From positions 64,170 to 128,169 of the forward strand of contig NZ_LMPT01000023.1 of the NCBI RefSeq assembly GCF_001424425.1: a stretch of 64,000 nucleotides of DNA, read 5' to 3'. Position numbers and translations under genes: made by a program. This stretch comes from Acidovorax sp. Leaf191 (lineage in GTDB: Bacteria > Pseudomonadota > Gammaproteobacteria > Burkholderiales > Burkholderiaceae_C). The stretch's first letter is position 1, and each line of letters opens with the position of its first letter. The notes under the pieces were generated by a model, which saw nothing but the letters and a program-made list of their open reading frames with translations, was not told where the DNA came from and made no database searches. Positions 27,094-35,622 of this stretch are shown here, piece by piece.

Positions 27094-27144
27094 TTGGTCC
27101 ATGCGAGTTCATAGACCAGTGGACTGTTGTCTCCTCCAGAAACA

Positions 27145-27180
27145 CCAAAGCCCCGCCGGTAGTCCGTGCGGGGCTTTTTG
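27145..27180 (+). terminator. Bidirectional terminator between the FlgO-like gene and flhC
   Basis: Stem AAAGCCCCGC (27147-27156) with GCGGGGC and five T residues (27168-27179). The left arm begins with AAA, so the minus strand also ends in Ts, serving flhC, whose stop is 10 nt away. Confidence 0.85.
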
Positions 27181-27189
27181 CTGGAAAGG

Positions 27190-27756
27190 TCAATGCAGCA
27201 TCAGCGCGCCGGCGGTCTTGCTCTTGCCAGCGCGTGCGGGTGGGTTGCACAGGCCGCAGGTGAAGTGGCGGTTTTCGTACAGCTCGGTCACGAACTGGCC
27301 GCTGCACTGCGAGCACTTGGTGCGGGTGAGCATGCCGGCGTCCACGAACTTCACCAGGCGCCACGCGCGGGTGAAGGACAGCAGGGGTTCGATCTCGGCG
27401 GTGGCGACCTGTTCGTTGTACAGGCGGTAGGCCTTGGTCAGCAGTTCCACCGAATCCAGGTCCACGCCTTTGGACAGGTATTCGTAGATGTTCAAGAACA
27501 GCGAGCTGTGGATGTTTTCCTGCCAGGTCAGGAACCAGTCGGTCGAGAAGGGCAGTTGGCCCTTGGACGGCGACTTGCCCGCGATCTCCTTGTACAGGCG
27601 GATCAGCCGCTCGTACGACAGCGTGGTTTCCGACTCCAGCACCTGCATGCGGGCGCCCATCTGGATCAGCATGGCGGCGCGTTCGATCTGCTTGGATTCG
27701 TTCAGAACGCTCTTGGCTGGGGCTTTGGCGGCGGCGGCAGGGGTGGTGGACGACAT
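27190..27756 (-). CDS. flhC: Flagellar transcriptional activator FlhC
   Basis: With FlhD forms the FlhD4C2 master activator of class II flagellar genes. The 188 residues include the four zinc-binding cysteines C148, C151, C167 and C170 (TKCSQCSGQF and FTCGLC) and conserved helices such as FSTDWFLTWQENIHSSLFLNI. The N-terminal 15 residues are an Ala/Pro-rich extension. It lies 55 nt after flhD. Confidence 0.95.
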   Translation of the reverse strand: MSSTTPAAAAKAPAKSVLNESKQIERAAMLIQMGARMQVLESETTLSYERLIRLYKEIAGKSPSKGQLPFSTDWFLTWQENIHSSLFLNIYEYLSKGVDLDSVELLTKAYRLYNEQVATAEIEPLLSFTRAWRLVKFVDAGMLTRTKCSQCSGQFVTELYENRHFTCGLCNPPARAGKSKTAGALMLH

Positions 27757-27811
27757 GGCGGGCTTTCGGCGGGGTGGGCGGTGGGGGCGGGGCGGGTGAA
27801 GCGCTGCTGCG

Positions 27812-28138
27812 TCAGAGCACTTCAGACACGCGGCTGGCCATCAGGATGTTGGCGTGCAGCGTGTTGGTGGCTTCGTTGCCCACCTTCTTGGCCGAGTGGT
27901 TGGTCAGCAAGCTCCACACCAGGTTGTCGTCCACGCGGAAGCTGCACAGCAGCGTGTTGCGGGAGGCCAGCTTCATCACTTGCGCTGCGGACAGCGAAGC
28001 GAGAATATCGGCAGACTCCTCGTTCATGCCCAAGCGGAACACGGCTTCCGCCTTGTCCTGGCGAATCAGGGTCTGGGCCAGCATCAGGTAAGTGAGGTTG
28101 GCTTCGCGGATTTCAGCGAGGAGTTGTTCGTTGGTCAT
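27812..28138 (-). CDS. flhD: Flagellar transcriptional activator FlhD
   Basis: The 108-residue partner of FlhC. LAEIREANLTYLMLAQTLIRQDKAEAVFRLGM is the family-defining helical dimerisation region at about residues 7-38. First gene of the flhDC operon. The 319 bp upstream have no gene and probably hold the control region of the motility cascade. Confidence 0.94.
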   Translation of the reverse strand: MTNEQLLAEIREANLTYLMLAQTLIRQDKAEAVFRLGMNEESADILASLSAAQVMKLASRNTLLCSFRVDDNLVWSLLTNHSAKKVGNEATNTLHANILMASRVSEVL

Positions 28139-28457
28139 GGCGGCTTCCTTTGTTCCATTGCCCGGATCCTGCGTTGTCTGCTGGTTGCAGGGTTTGCGTG
28201 ATCCGTTGAAATGGATTGTGAAACCGCCCCAATCAGAAATTAAGTCGGGGTTTGGATGTGCCGCGTGTCTGGTTGTGCGGTGGGCCGTGTAGGAATTTGC
28301 CTTACAAGAACCTCAGGCGCTGTCCCGCATTTCCATTGGTGCAGGGGTGCTGTACCTTGGCGCACACCCTGCCCGGTTCTGCTCATGGTTTTGATAGCGC
28401 CTGCAAAACCATCTTTTTTGCGGTTTTACATGTCGCGTCGGCACGTTGTGGCGCGGA
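28139..28457. other. flhDC upstream control region
   Basis: No gene is seen. It lies between the sseA-like stop codon and flhD. It includes relatively AT-rich sequence near 28235-28245 and a truncated family B-like piece at about 28385-28415 (minus strand GCGCTATCAAAACCATGAGC). Operator sites for flhDC regulators cannot be assigned by eye. Confidence 0.45.
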
Positions 28458-29363
28458 TCAGCCTTTTTCGACGGGGCGGGCGGGGTCTGCGCACCACTCG
28501 CTCCAGCTGCCGGCAAACAGTGCGGTAGGGCCCAGGCCGGCGACTTCCATGGCCAGCAGGTTGGGCACGGCGCTCACGCCGCTGCCGCACTGGTGCACCA
28601 CCGTGGCGGGGTCACGGCCTGCGAGCAGGGTGTCGAACTCCGCGCGCAGCGTGGCGGCGGGCTTGAAGCGGCCGTCCGCGCCGATGTTCTCGGCGAACGG
28701 GCGGTTCAGCGCGCCGGGGATGTGGCCCGCCACCGGGTCCAGCGGCTCCACCTCACCGCGAAAGCGGGCGCCGGCACGGGCGTCGATCACGTTCTGCGCA
28801 GGGCTGCCCAGACCGGCCAGCACCTCGTCGGCCGTGGCCAGGCGGCGCAGGGGCTCGCCCAGCTCGAAGTTGGACTGGAAGTGCGCGGGCTCTTCGCCGC
28901 TGGCCACCGCGCCACCGGCCGCCTGCCAGGCCTGGAGGCCGCCGTCGAGCACGGCCACCGCATCGTGGCCCGCCCACTTGAGCATCCACCACAGGCGACC
29001 GCAGTAGTTGGCACCCTGGCGGTCGTACACCACCGCCTGCATGGGGTTGGCAAAGCCCACGCCGGAGAGCCACATCGAAAATCGTTCGCGGCTGGGCAGC
29101 GGGTGGCGGCCGCCGGACGCGGGCTTGCCGGCCTCTTGCGCGGTCAGGGTGCCGCCCGCACCGGGCGCGCCGTGCTTGGCGCTCAGGTCGTGGTCCAGGT
29201 CGGCGTAGACGGCGCCGGGGATGTGGGCCTGGTCGTACTGCTGTGCACCGGCCGAGGGCTGCATCAGCTCGAAGCTGCAGTCGAACACCATCAGCGGCGC
29301 GCCGCCGTCGATCAGGGCCTGCAGTTCAGAAGCGGAAATGAGGGTGGTGTAGGAGGTGGTCAT
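28458..29363 (-). CDS. sseA: 3-Mercaptopyruvate/thiosulfate sulfurtransferase (two rhodanese domains)
   Basis: A 301-residue tandem rhodanese. The first domain (about 5-150) lacks a catalytic cysteine. The second carries C259 in QCGSGVSA; the loop CGSGV(S/T)A is that of mercaptopyruvate sulfurtransferases. It moves sulfur from mercaptopyruvate to thiols or cyanide in the cytoplasm. A single gene; the EamA transporter follows 70 nt upstream on the same strand. Confidence 0.9.
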   Translation of the reverse strand: MTTSYTTLISASELQALIDGGAPLMVFDCSFELMQPSAGAQQYDQAHIPGAVYADLDHDLSAKHGAPGAGGTLTAQEAGKPASGGRHPLPSRERFSMWLSGVGFANPMQAVVYDRQGANYCGRLWWMLKWAGHDAVAVLDGGLQAWQAAGGAVASGEEPAHFQSNFELGEPLRRLATADEVLAGLGSPAQNVIDARAGARFRGEVEPLDPVAGHIPGALNRPFAENIGADGRFKPAATLRAEFDTLLAGRDPATVVHQCGSGVSAVPNLLAMEVAGLGPTALFAGSWSEWCADPARPVEKG

Positions 29364-29433
29364 CGGAGTGGGATGTCAAAACAACGGGCTCCATTGTGTC
29401 CAGTTGCGCGCGGTCCCGCGCATCCACTTCGTA

Positions 29434-30345
29434 TCAATGTTCTTCGGCGGGCGCGCCGGGTGCGGCGCGGGCGCGCAGGATGGTGGCGGCGATGCCGCTG
29501 CCCACGATGAGCGCCATGCCCGCCCAGGCGATGGGCGGCAGCTGGTCGCCGAACAGGGCCACGCTGTAGATCGCCGCGAACACGATGCCCGAGTACTGCA
29601 GGTTGGCCACGACCAGCGTGCCGCGCTGGGTCTTGGCGCTGGCATACGCCTTGGTCATGCACAGCTGGCCGCCCGCCGCCAGGATGCCGATGGGCAGCAG
29701 CCAGAGGGCCTGCCAGCCCGGCCACACCGACGTGCCGGTGAACAGCATCGCTGCGCCGCCCGCCACCGCCGAGCCCAGTGCAAAGTAGAACACCGTGCGC
29801 GACTCCGGTTCGCCCAGGCGCGACAGCGCCACGACCTGCATGTAGGCAAACGCGGCCGACAGGCCCGACATCAGGCCGATCATGCCGGCGAAGGCCTGGT
29901 GCGCATCCAGGCTGGGGCGCAGCATCATCACGACGCCCACGAAGCCGGTGAGCACGGTGGCGATCAGCGTGCCCTGCAGCGCGGGACGCGGGGTGGTGGC
30001 CGACGGGCGCCAGGCCAGCAGCGTGCCGCCGATGAGGAAGGCCGCGATCCACACGCTGCTCATGTAGTTGAGCGTCATGGCCGTGGCCAGGGGGAGGTGG
30101 GCGATGGCGTAGAACCAGGCCCCGAGGGACACCACACCCACCGAGCTGCGCCAGGCGTGCATGCCCGGGTACTGCGTGGCCAGGCTCACCTTTTGCGAGC
30201 GCGCCAGCAGCCACAGGATGGCCATGCCGATGATGCCGCGGTAGCACACCAGCTCGGCCGAGTTGAAGAAGCTGGAGGCGAGCTTCACGCACACGCCCAT
30301 GCTGGCAAACAGGAACGCGGCCAACACCATCCAGAGGGCTTGCAT
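29434..30345 (-). CDS. EamA/DMT-family transporter
   Basis: A 303-residue membrane protein with ten predicted helices in two EamA repeats. It opens MQALWMVLAAFLFASMGVCV and the second repeat starts near residue 150. Members export amino acids, metabolites or other small molecules; the substrate is not predictable. The ATG at 30345 is chosen because upstream codons derive from a family B repeat. Possibly co-transcribed with the sulfurtransferase gene. Confidence 0.88.
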   Translation of the reverse strand: MQALWMVLAAFLFASMGVCVKLASSFFNSAELVCYRGIIGMAILWLLARSQKVSLATQYPGMHAWRSSVGVVSLGAWFYAIAHLPLATAMTLNYMSSVWIAAFLIGGTLLAWRPSATTPRPALQGTLIATVLTGFVGVVMMLRPSLDAHQAFAGMIGLMSGLSAAFAYMQVVALSRLGEPESRTVFYFALGSAVAGGAAMLFTGTSVWPGWQALWLLPIGILAAGGQLCMTKAYASAKTQRGTLVVANLQYSGIVFAAIYSVALFGDQLPPIAWAGMALIVGSGIAATILRARAAPGAPAEEH

Positions 30346-30363
30346 GGGGAATGAGTCTCGAAA

Positions 30364-30420
30364 GTAAAAATAGCTGCCGCGCTGGATTACCAAGCGCTTG
30401 CAGCTATTGTAATGAGAGCG
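30364..30420 (+). repeat. Family B hairpin repeat, copy 4
   Basis: AATAGCTGCCGCGCTGG and AAGCGCTTGCAGCTATTG form a nearly symmetric hairpin with an ATTACC loop, 18 nt upstream of the EamA start but in the opposite orientation. Confidence 0.75.
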
Positions 30421-30533
30421 GTTTCAGCAATTGCCGCTACTCGACAGCATTTACCTCGCTGTTCGGGTGTTCGGGTATTCGGTCGCGGCGGCAAGGGGAG
30501 TGCGTCCACGTCGTGCGAAACCGTCGCGGCCTG

Positions 30534-30620
30534 ATCCAGCGTCCCCGCGCAAGGGCCGCCCCGCCGCGCTGGGGGCGTCCCCCCACCGTGGGGGAAGGCG
30601 CGAAGCGACTCAGGGTGGGC
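30534..30620 (-). repeat. Family A stop-codon-linked repeat, copy 5 (contains the stop codon)
   Basis: On the minus strand CCCACCCTGAGTCGC contains the TGA of the Rieske gene (30610-30612), followed by CCCCCACGGTGGGGGGAC and the GGCGGGGCGGCCCTTGCGCG motif. Confidence 0.85.
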
Positions 30621-31740
30621 TTCCCATGGCTTGGCGGTACCACTCGTGGAAGTGCTGCATGCCGTCTTCCATCGGGCTTTGGTAGGGGCCGACCTCGTTG
30701 TCGCCGCGCGCCAGCAGCGCCTTGCGGCCGGCGTCCATGCGTTCGCCGATCTCGTCGTCCTCGACGCAGGTCTCCATGTAGGCAGCCTTCTGCGCCTCGA
30801 CGAATTCGCGCTCGAACGCAGCGATCTCTTCGGGGTAGTAGAACTCCACCATGTTCATGGTCTTGGTCGGGCTGATGGGGTGCAGCGTGGACACGGTCAG
30901 CACGTGCGGGTACCACTCCACCATGATGTGCGGGTACAGCGTGAGCCAGATCGCGCCGTGCTTGGGCGGCTTGCCCTCGCGGAAGGCGAGCAGTGCCTCA
31001 TGCCAGCGCTCGTACACGGGGCTGCCGGCCTTGCCCAGGCGGTTGGCCACGCCCACGGTCTGCACCGAGTAGTTGTTGCCGAATTCCCAGCGCAGGTCGT
31101 CGCACGTGACAAAGCTGCCGAGGCCCGGGTGGAAGGGGCCGACGTGGTAGTCCTCCAGGTAGACCTCGATGAAGGTCTTCCAGTTGTAGTTGCACTCGTG
31201 CAGTTCCACATGGTCGAGCACGTAGCCGTCGAAGCTGAGGTCGGCGCGCGGGCCCATCTGGGCCAGGTCGGCGGCCACGTCGTAGCCGTTGTCTTCGAAG
31301 AGGAGCCCGTTCCACTCCCGCAGCTTGTAGTTGTTCAGATCCAGGCAGGGGTCGTGCGAGAAGTGGGGCGCGCCCAGCAGTTCGCCCTTCGGGCTGTACG
31401 TCCAGCGGTGCAGGGGGCACACGATGTTGCCGCCCGCATGGCCCTTGCCCTGGCCTTGCAGCGAGCCCTTGCCCTTGAGCATGACGGCCTGGCGGTGGCG
31501 GCAGACGTTGGAGACCAGCTCGATGCCCCCCTGGGCGTTGCGCACCAGCGCTCGGCCCTCGCCCTCCTGAGGCAGGGCGTAGTAGTCGCCGGCATTCGGC
31601 ACGCTCAGTTGGTGCCCCACATAGCGGGGCCCGCGCTGGAAGATGGTGGCTAGCTCGCGCTGGAACAGCGCCTCGTCAAAGTAGCTTGAAACTGGTAGTT
31701 GGCTTGCGGCCTGCTGCAGTTGAAGACTTAAATCAGACAT
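30610..31740 (-). CDS. Rieske non-haem iron oxygenase, alpha-subunit type
   Basis: A 376-residue ring-hydroxylating-type oxygenase. The Rieske cluster ligands are C80, H82, C108 and H111 (VCRHRQ and VCPLHRW). The mononuclear iron site has H199 and H204 in EDYHVGPFHPG, with an aspartate later. The protein resembles choline/carnitine or aromatic oxygenase subunits, but the substrate is not assignable. No reductase gene is adjacent. The C-terminal residues (MGSPP) and the stop codon come from a family A repeat, suggesting the original end was replaced. The leader carries a terminator-like hairpin. Confidence 0.88.
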   Translation of the reverse strand: MSDLSLQLQQAASQLPVSSYFDEALFQRELATIFQRGPRYVGHQLSVPNAGDYYALPQEGEGRALVRNAQGGIELVSNVCRHRQAVMLKGKGSLQGQGKGHAGGNIVCPLHRWTYSPKGELLGAPHFSHDPCLDLNNYKLREWNGLLFEDNGYDVAADLAQMGPRADLSFDGYVLDHVELHECNYNWKTFIEVYLEDYHVGPFHPGLGSFVTCDDLRWEFGNNYSVQTVGVANRLGKAGSPVYERWHEALLAFREGKPPKHGAIWLTLYPHIMVEWYPHVLTVSTLHPISPTKTMNMVEFYYPEEIAAFEREFVEAQKAAYMETCVEDDEIGERMDAGRKALLARGDNEVGPYQSPMEDGMQHFHEWYRQAMGSPP

Positions 31741-32073
31741 GGGTGACCTGACCTAAAGACTCCCCACAGGGAAGTGCGGGAGGTGCGCCGAAGCGCATCC
31801 AGAAAAAAGAAACCGGCTAGGGAAGCTGAGCCGGTGTGCGGGAATGGGATTATAGGCGGTGGGGTTATTCCCGCATCCCAGCTACGTGTATTGAAAAGCT
31901 TCGTTCTAGATGCAGATCAAAATCAAACCTCCCGCAGTGTCCGGGCCCATGGGCGGGTTGGCTGGCCAGCTGGCGCGGTCCGCGGCGCACCCGTTCCCGT
32001 GGCCGAGGTCCCCTGCGCCGCAGTGGTGCGCCTAAAATGACCGGTTTTTTCACCCGCGCTCTGCGCCCCCTCC
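31741..32073. other. Divergent control region between the Rieske gene and xseB
   Basis: No gene. It holds, on the minus strand, a perfect TATAAT (31849-31854) bracketed by an inverted repeat, TGCGGGAAT (31837-31845) with ATTCCCGCA (31867-31875), and a terminator-like stem (31806-31834) between that promoter and the Rieske start. Confidence 0.5.
31803..31834 (-). terminator. Leader terminator/attenuator upstream of the Rieske gene
   Basis: Stem ACCGGCT with AGCCGGT (7 bp) is followed on the minus strand by TTCTTTTTTC. It lies about 15-45 nt past a TATAAT and about 65 nt before the Rieske start codon, so it may attenuate that gene. Confidence 0.55.
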
Positions 32074-32316
32074 ATGCCCAAGGCCCCCGCCACCCCCGCG
32101 CCTCCTTCCGAACCCGCCAGCTACGAAGCGGCGCTGGAAGAACTGGAGCAGCTTGTGGCCCGCATCGAGTCGGGCCAGTTGCCGCTGGACCAGATGCTGG
32201 CCGGCTACCAGCGCGGCGCCACGCTGCTGGCCTTTTGCCGGCAGCGGCTCGAAGCCGTGCAGGACCAGATCAAGGTGCTGGACGACGGCCAGCTGCAACC
32301 ATGGAGCCAGGAATGA
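32074..32316 (+). CDS. xseB: Exonuclease VII small subunit
   Basis: An 80-residue coiled-coil subunit. [27 protein letters not shown] is the XseB signature, at about residues 16-42. It pairs with XseA (not in this window) in single-strand DNA degradation. First gene of the xseB-ispA-dxs unit; its TGA overlaps the ispA ATG. Confidence 0.95.
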   Translation: MPKAPATPAPPSEPASYEAALEELEQLVARIESGQLPLDQMLAGYQRGATLLAFCRQRLEAVQDQIKVLDDGQLQPWSQE

Positions 32317-33287
32317 GTGCAGTGCCCGCGCCGACATCCGCAGCAACGAATCCCGTGCCTTTTGAATTTGAAGCCGGCCCCTGGAGCCACCACCACCTCG
32401 CCCGCGTGGAACAGGCCCTGTCCCTCTGGGTGGGCGACGGTGCGCCGGCCGGCCTGGGCGATGCGATGCGCTACGCGGTGCTCGATGGCGGCAAGCGGCT
32501 GCGGCCCCTGTTGGTACTGGCCGCGTACGAGGCCGTGTGCAGCGGCCAACCCGCAGCGGCAGCGGCTGCACCGGCCACTGCGGCCGACGACGCCGCCTTG
32601 CGGGCCGCGTGCGCGGTCGAGCTGATCCACGCGTACTCGCTGGTGCACGACGACATGCCCTGCATGGACAACGACGTGCTGCGCCGGGGCAAGCCCACGG
32701 TGCACGTGCAGTTCGGCGAGGCGCAGGCCCTGCTGGCGGGCGACGCGCTGCAGGCGTTTGCGTTCGAGCTGCTCACGCCCGACGGCAGTGCCATACCGCC
32801 TGCCACGCAGGCCACGCTGTGCCGCCTGCTGGCGCGCGCGGCGGGCTCGGCCGGCATGGCGGGCGGGCAGGCGATCGACCTGGCCAGCGTGGGCCTGGCA
32901 TTGACCGAAGACCAGTTGCGCCAGATGCACCGCCTCAAGACCGGCGCGCTGCTGCAGGGCAGCGTGCTCATGGGCGCCGTGTGCGGCCACGCCGCGCAGC
33001 CGGCGTACCAGGCGCTGTCCGACTACGGCGCCGCCATGGGCCTGGCGTTCCAGGTGGTGGACGACATCCTGGACGTGGTGGCCGATTCGGCCACGCTCGG
33101 CAAGACCGCCGGCAAGGATGCCGCGGCCGACAAGCCCACCTATGTGTCGCTGCTGGGCCTTGCGCGTGCGCAGGCCTATGCGCAAGAGCTGCTGCGGGAG
33201 TCGCAGGCGGCGCTTGAGCGCAGCGGCCTGCCCGACACCCGTGCCCTGGGGGCGCTGGCCGACATGGTCGTGCGCCGCTCCCACTGA
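32313..33287 (+). CDS. ispA: Farnesyl diphosphate synthase (short-chain polyprenyl synthase)
   Basis: Condenses IPP with DMAPP and GPP to FPP in the isoprenoid pathway. The 324 residues include the first Asp-rich motif DDMPCMD at 113-119 ([11 protein letters not shown]) and the second DDILD at 250-254, plus GGKRLRPLL at 59-67. An Ala run near 80-92 interrupts a surface loop. The ATG at 32313 overlaps the xseB stop; ATG 32301 would add four residues. Confidence 0.95.
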   Translation: MSAVPAPTSAATNPVPFEFEAGPWSHHHLARVEQALSLWVGDGAPAGLGDAMRYAVLDGGKRLRPLLVLAAYEAVCSGQPAAAAAAPATAADDAALRAACAVELIHAYSLVHDDMPCMDNDVLRRGKPTVHVQFGEAQALLAGDALQAFAFELLTPDGSAIPPATQATLCRLLARAAGSAGMAGGQAIDLASVGLALTEDQLRQMHRLKTGALLQGSVLMGAVCGHAAQPAYQALSDYGAAMGLAFQVVDDILDVVADSATLGKTAGKDAAADKPTYVSLLGLARAQAYAQELLRESQAALERSGLPDTRALGALADMVVRRSH

Positions 33288-33320
33288 CTCCCGTTCTTGC
33301 ACCGCTGGCGCAGATCACGA

Positions 33321-33378
33321 TGAAAACCAGCCCCTGCCGCTTGTCCAGCAAGCGCTGGCAGCTATCAAAAGAATAGTA
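33321..33378 (+). repeat. Family B hairpin repeat, copy 5
   Basis: CAGCCCCTGCCGCTTGTC, then AAGCGCTGGCAGCTATCAAA and AGAATAGTA, joins the dxs ATG at 33379 with no gap. Confidence 0.85.
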
Positions 33379-35268
33379 ATGTCAACCACGTCCTTTCCCC
33401 TGCTGCAGACCATCAACGACCCGGCAGACCTGCGCCAGCTCTCCCGCGCAGACCTCAAGGCGCTGGCCACCGAACTGCGCGAGTTCGTGCTGCAAAGCGT
33501 CTCGCAGACCGGTGGGCACCTGAGCTCCAACCTGGGCACGGTCGAGTTGACGGTGGCCCTGCACCACGTCTTCAACACCCCCGAAGACCGGCTGGTGTGG
33601 GACGTGGGCCACCAGACCTATCCGCACAAGATCCTGACCGGCCGGCGCGACCGCATGCAGACGCTGCGGCAGATGGGCGGCATCTCGGGCTTTCCGCAGC
33701 GGGCCGAGAGCCCGTACGACACCTTCGGCACCGCGCATTCCAGCACCAGCATCTCGGCCGCGCTGGGCATGGCCCTGGCGGCCAAGCTCAAGGGCGAAAA
33801 CCGCCACGCGGTGGCCATCATCGGCGACGGCGCCATGACGGCCGGCATGGCCTTCGAGGCGCTGAACAACGCCGGCGTGGCCGATGCCAACCTGCTCGTG
33901 GTGCTCAACGACAACGACATGTCGATCAGCCCGCCCGTGGGTGCGCTCAACCGGTACCTGGCGCAGCTCATGAGCGGCCAGTTCTACGCGGCCGCCAAGA
34001 ACGTGGGCAAGACCGTGCTCAAGCCCGTGCCGCCGCTGCTGGAGCTGGCCAAGCGCTTCGAGCAGCAGGCCAAGGGCATGGTGGTGCCCGCCACGCTGTT
34101 CGAAAAATTCGGCTTCAACTACATCGGCCCCATCGACGGGCACGACCTCGACTCGCTCATCCCCACGCTTGAGAACATCAAGAGCCTCAAGGGCCCGCAG
34201 TTCCTGCACGTGGTGACCAAAAAGGGCCAGGGCTACAAGCTGGCCGAGGCCGACCCCGTGGCCTACCACGGCCCGGGCAAGTTCGACCCCAGCGTGGGCC
34301 TGACCAAGCCTGCCACACCGCCCAAGCCCACGTTCACGCAGGTGTTCGGCCAGTGGCTGTGCGACATGGCCGCGCACGACACGCGCCTGGTGGGCATCAC
34401 GCCCGCCATGCGCGAAGGCTCGGGCATGGTCGAGTTCGAAAAGCGCTTCCCGGACCGCTACTACGACGTCGGCATTGCCGAGCAGCACGCGGTGACCTTT
34501 GCGGGCGGCATGGCCTGCGAGGGCGTCAAGCCCGTGGTGGCGATCTACTCCACGTTCTTGCAGCGCGGCTACGACCAGCTGATCCACGACGTGGCGCTGC
34601 AGAACCTGCCGGTGGTCTTTGCGCTTGACCGCGCGGGCCTGGTGGGGGCCGACGGCGCCACGCACGCGGGGGCGTACGACATCCCCTTCGTGCGCTGCAT
34701 TCCCAACATGAGCATGGCGTGCCCGGCCGACGAGCGCGAATGCCGCCAGTTGCTGTCCACCGCGTTCGCGCAGAACCACCCCGTGGCCGTGCGCTACCCG
34801 CGCGGCAGCGGCGCTGGCGTGGCGCCCCTGCCGGGGCTGGAAGGCCTGCCGTTCGGCAAGGGCGAGATCCGCCGCGAGCGCCAGGGCACTGCTGCGCCCG
34901 GCAGCACCCCGCGCATCGCCATCCTCGCCTTCGGCACGCTGCTGTACCCGGCCCTGCAGGCCGGTGAGGCGCTGGACGCCACCGTGGTCAACATGCGCTG
35001 GGCCAAGCCCATCGACGAGGCCCTGCTGCGCGACGTGGCCGAGCGCCACGATGTGCTGGTGACGCTGGAAGAGGGCGCCATCCAGGGCGGCGCAGGCAGC
35101 GCCGTGACCGAGGCGCTCAACGCCATGGGCATCGTGCGCCCCATGCTGCAATTGGGCCTGCCCGATGCCTTCATCGAGCATGGCGACCCGGCCAAGCTGC
35201 TGGCGCTGCAGGGCCTGGATGCCGCGGGCATCGAGCGGGCGATCCGCCAACGCTTTCTGGCGTCCTGA
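33379..35268 (+). CDS. dxs: 1-Deoxy-D-xylulose-5-phosphate synthase
   Basis: The first step of the MEP isoprenoid pathway: pyruvate plus glyceraldehyde-3-phosphate to DXP, using thiamine diphosphate. The 629-residue protein has [28 protein letters not shown], the ThDP motif [15 protein letters not shown] near 150 and [12 protein letters not shown] in the pyrimidine domain. All expected regions are present. It lies 91 nt after ispA, and the gap is mostly a family B repeat that abuts its start codon, so its leader is repeat-derived. Confidence 0.97.
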   Translation: MSTTSFPLLQTINDPADLRQLSRADLKALATELREFVLQSVSQTGGHLSSNLGTVELTVALHHVFNTPEDRLVWDVGHQTYPHKILTGRRDRMQTLRQMGGISGFPQRAESPYDTFGTAHSSTSISAALGMALAAKLKGENRHAVAIIGDGAMTAGMAFEALNNAGVADANLLVVLNDNDMSISPPVGALNRYLAQLMSGQFYAAAKNVGKTVLKPVPPLLELAKRFEQQAKGMVVPATLFEKFGFNYIGPIDGHDLDSLIPTLENIKSLKGPQFLHVVTKKGQGYKLAEADPVAYHGPGKFDPSVGLTKPATPPKPTFTQVFGQWLCDMAAHDTRLVGITPAMREGSGMVEFEKRFPDRYYDVGIAEQHAVTFAGGMACEGVKPVVAIYSTFLQRGYDQLIHDVALQNLPVVFALDRAGLVGADGATHAGAYDIPFVRCIPNMSMACPADERECRQLLSTAFAQNHPVAVRYPRGSGAGVAPLPGLEGLPFGKGEIRRERQGTAAPGSTPRIAILAFGTLLYPALQAGEALDATVVNMRWAKPIDEALLRDVAERHDVLVTLEEGAIQGGAGSAVTEALNAMGIVRPMLQLGLPDAFIEHGDPAKLLALQGLDAAGIERAIRQRFLAS

Positions 35269-35622
35269 TCGGCACACCGCCAGGGGGCGGTGGTGCGGCA
35301 ATGGCTACTGGCATGGGCGGCCCGCACAGGCCGTGCACTGATGGCCGGCCGCGTTCGGAGCGTCGCCGCGTGCGGTGCCATCGCTTCGGCGTCACCCTGA
35401 CCTGCGATCGGCCAGAGCGGGGCAGTTGCCGCTGCGCCCCTGGACGGCTTCGGCCGGGCGCAGAGATACCTCGCCCGGCGCCCGGGAAAACCTAGAGGGC
35501 AGTCCGCACCCCTGCCTTCTACAATTGCGTCAAAAAGCAACGGGCCACCAGCCCGTGCGGGCGCTGCAAGGGCGCCCTGGCTGCTCCCTTCCGGCACTAC
35601 CACCCCTCTGGAGACTTTTTGT
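35269..35622. other. Intergenic region between dxs and the first TRAP binding protein
   Basis: No gene. A GC hairpin without a T run (CACCGCC/GGGCGGTG at about 35276-35293) follows dxs. GGGAAAACC (35484-35492) and TACAAT (35520-35525) form the probable promoter of the TRAP gene. 35531-35615 holds the leader, with an SRP-RNA-like motif on the opposite strand. Confidence 0.5.
35531..35615 (-). ncRNA. Possible SRP-like small RNA (low confidence)
   Basis: The minus strand carries GTGCCGGAAGGGAGCAGCC (35579-35597), which resembles the GGAA tetraloop and AGCAGCC strand of 4.5S RNA domain IV, and ends in a GGGC/GCCC stem with a T run near 35532. Against it, the invariant CAGG on the 5' side of the loop reads TAGT here and the flanking arms pair poorly. 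It overlaps the TRAP gene leader. Confidence 0.25.

Noticed and set aside
28385-28415. Possible further family B copy upstream of flhD
   Set aside because: Only the tail part (GCGCTATCAAAACCATGAGC on the minus strand) matches and the hairpin arms are missing. It is treated as a fragment or chance match.
35276-35293. Hairpin CACCGCC/GGGCGGTG after dxs as a terminator
   Set aside because: No T run follows on either strand, so intrinsic termination is unlikely.
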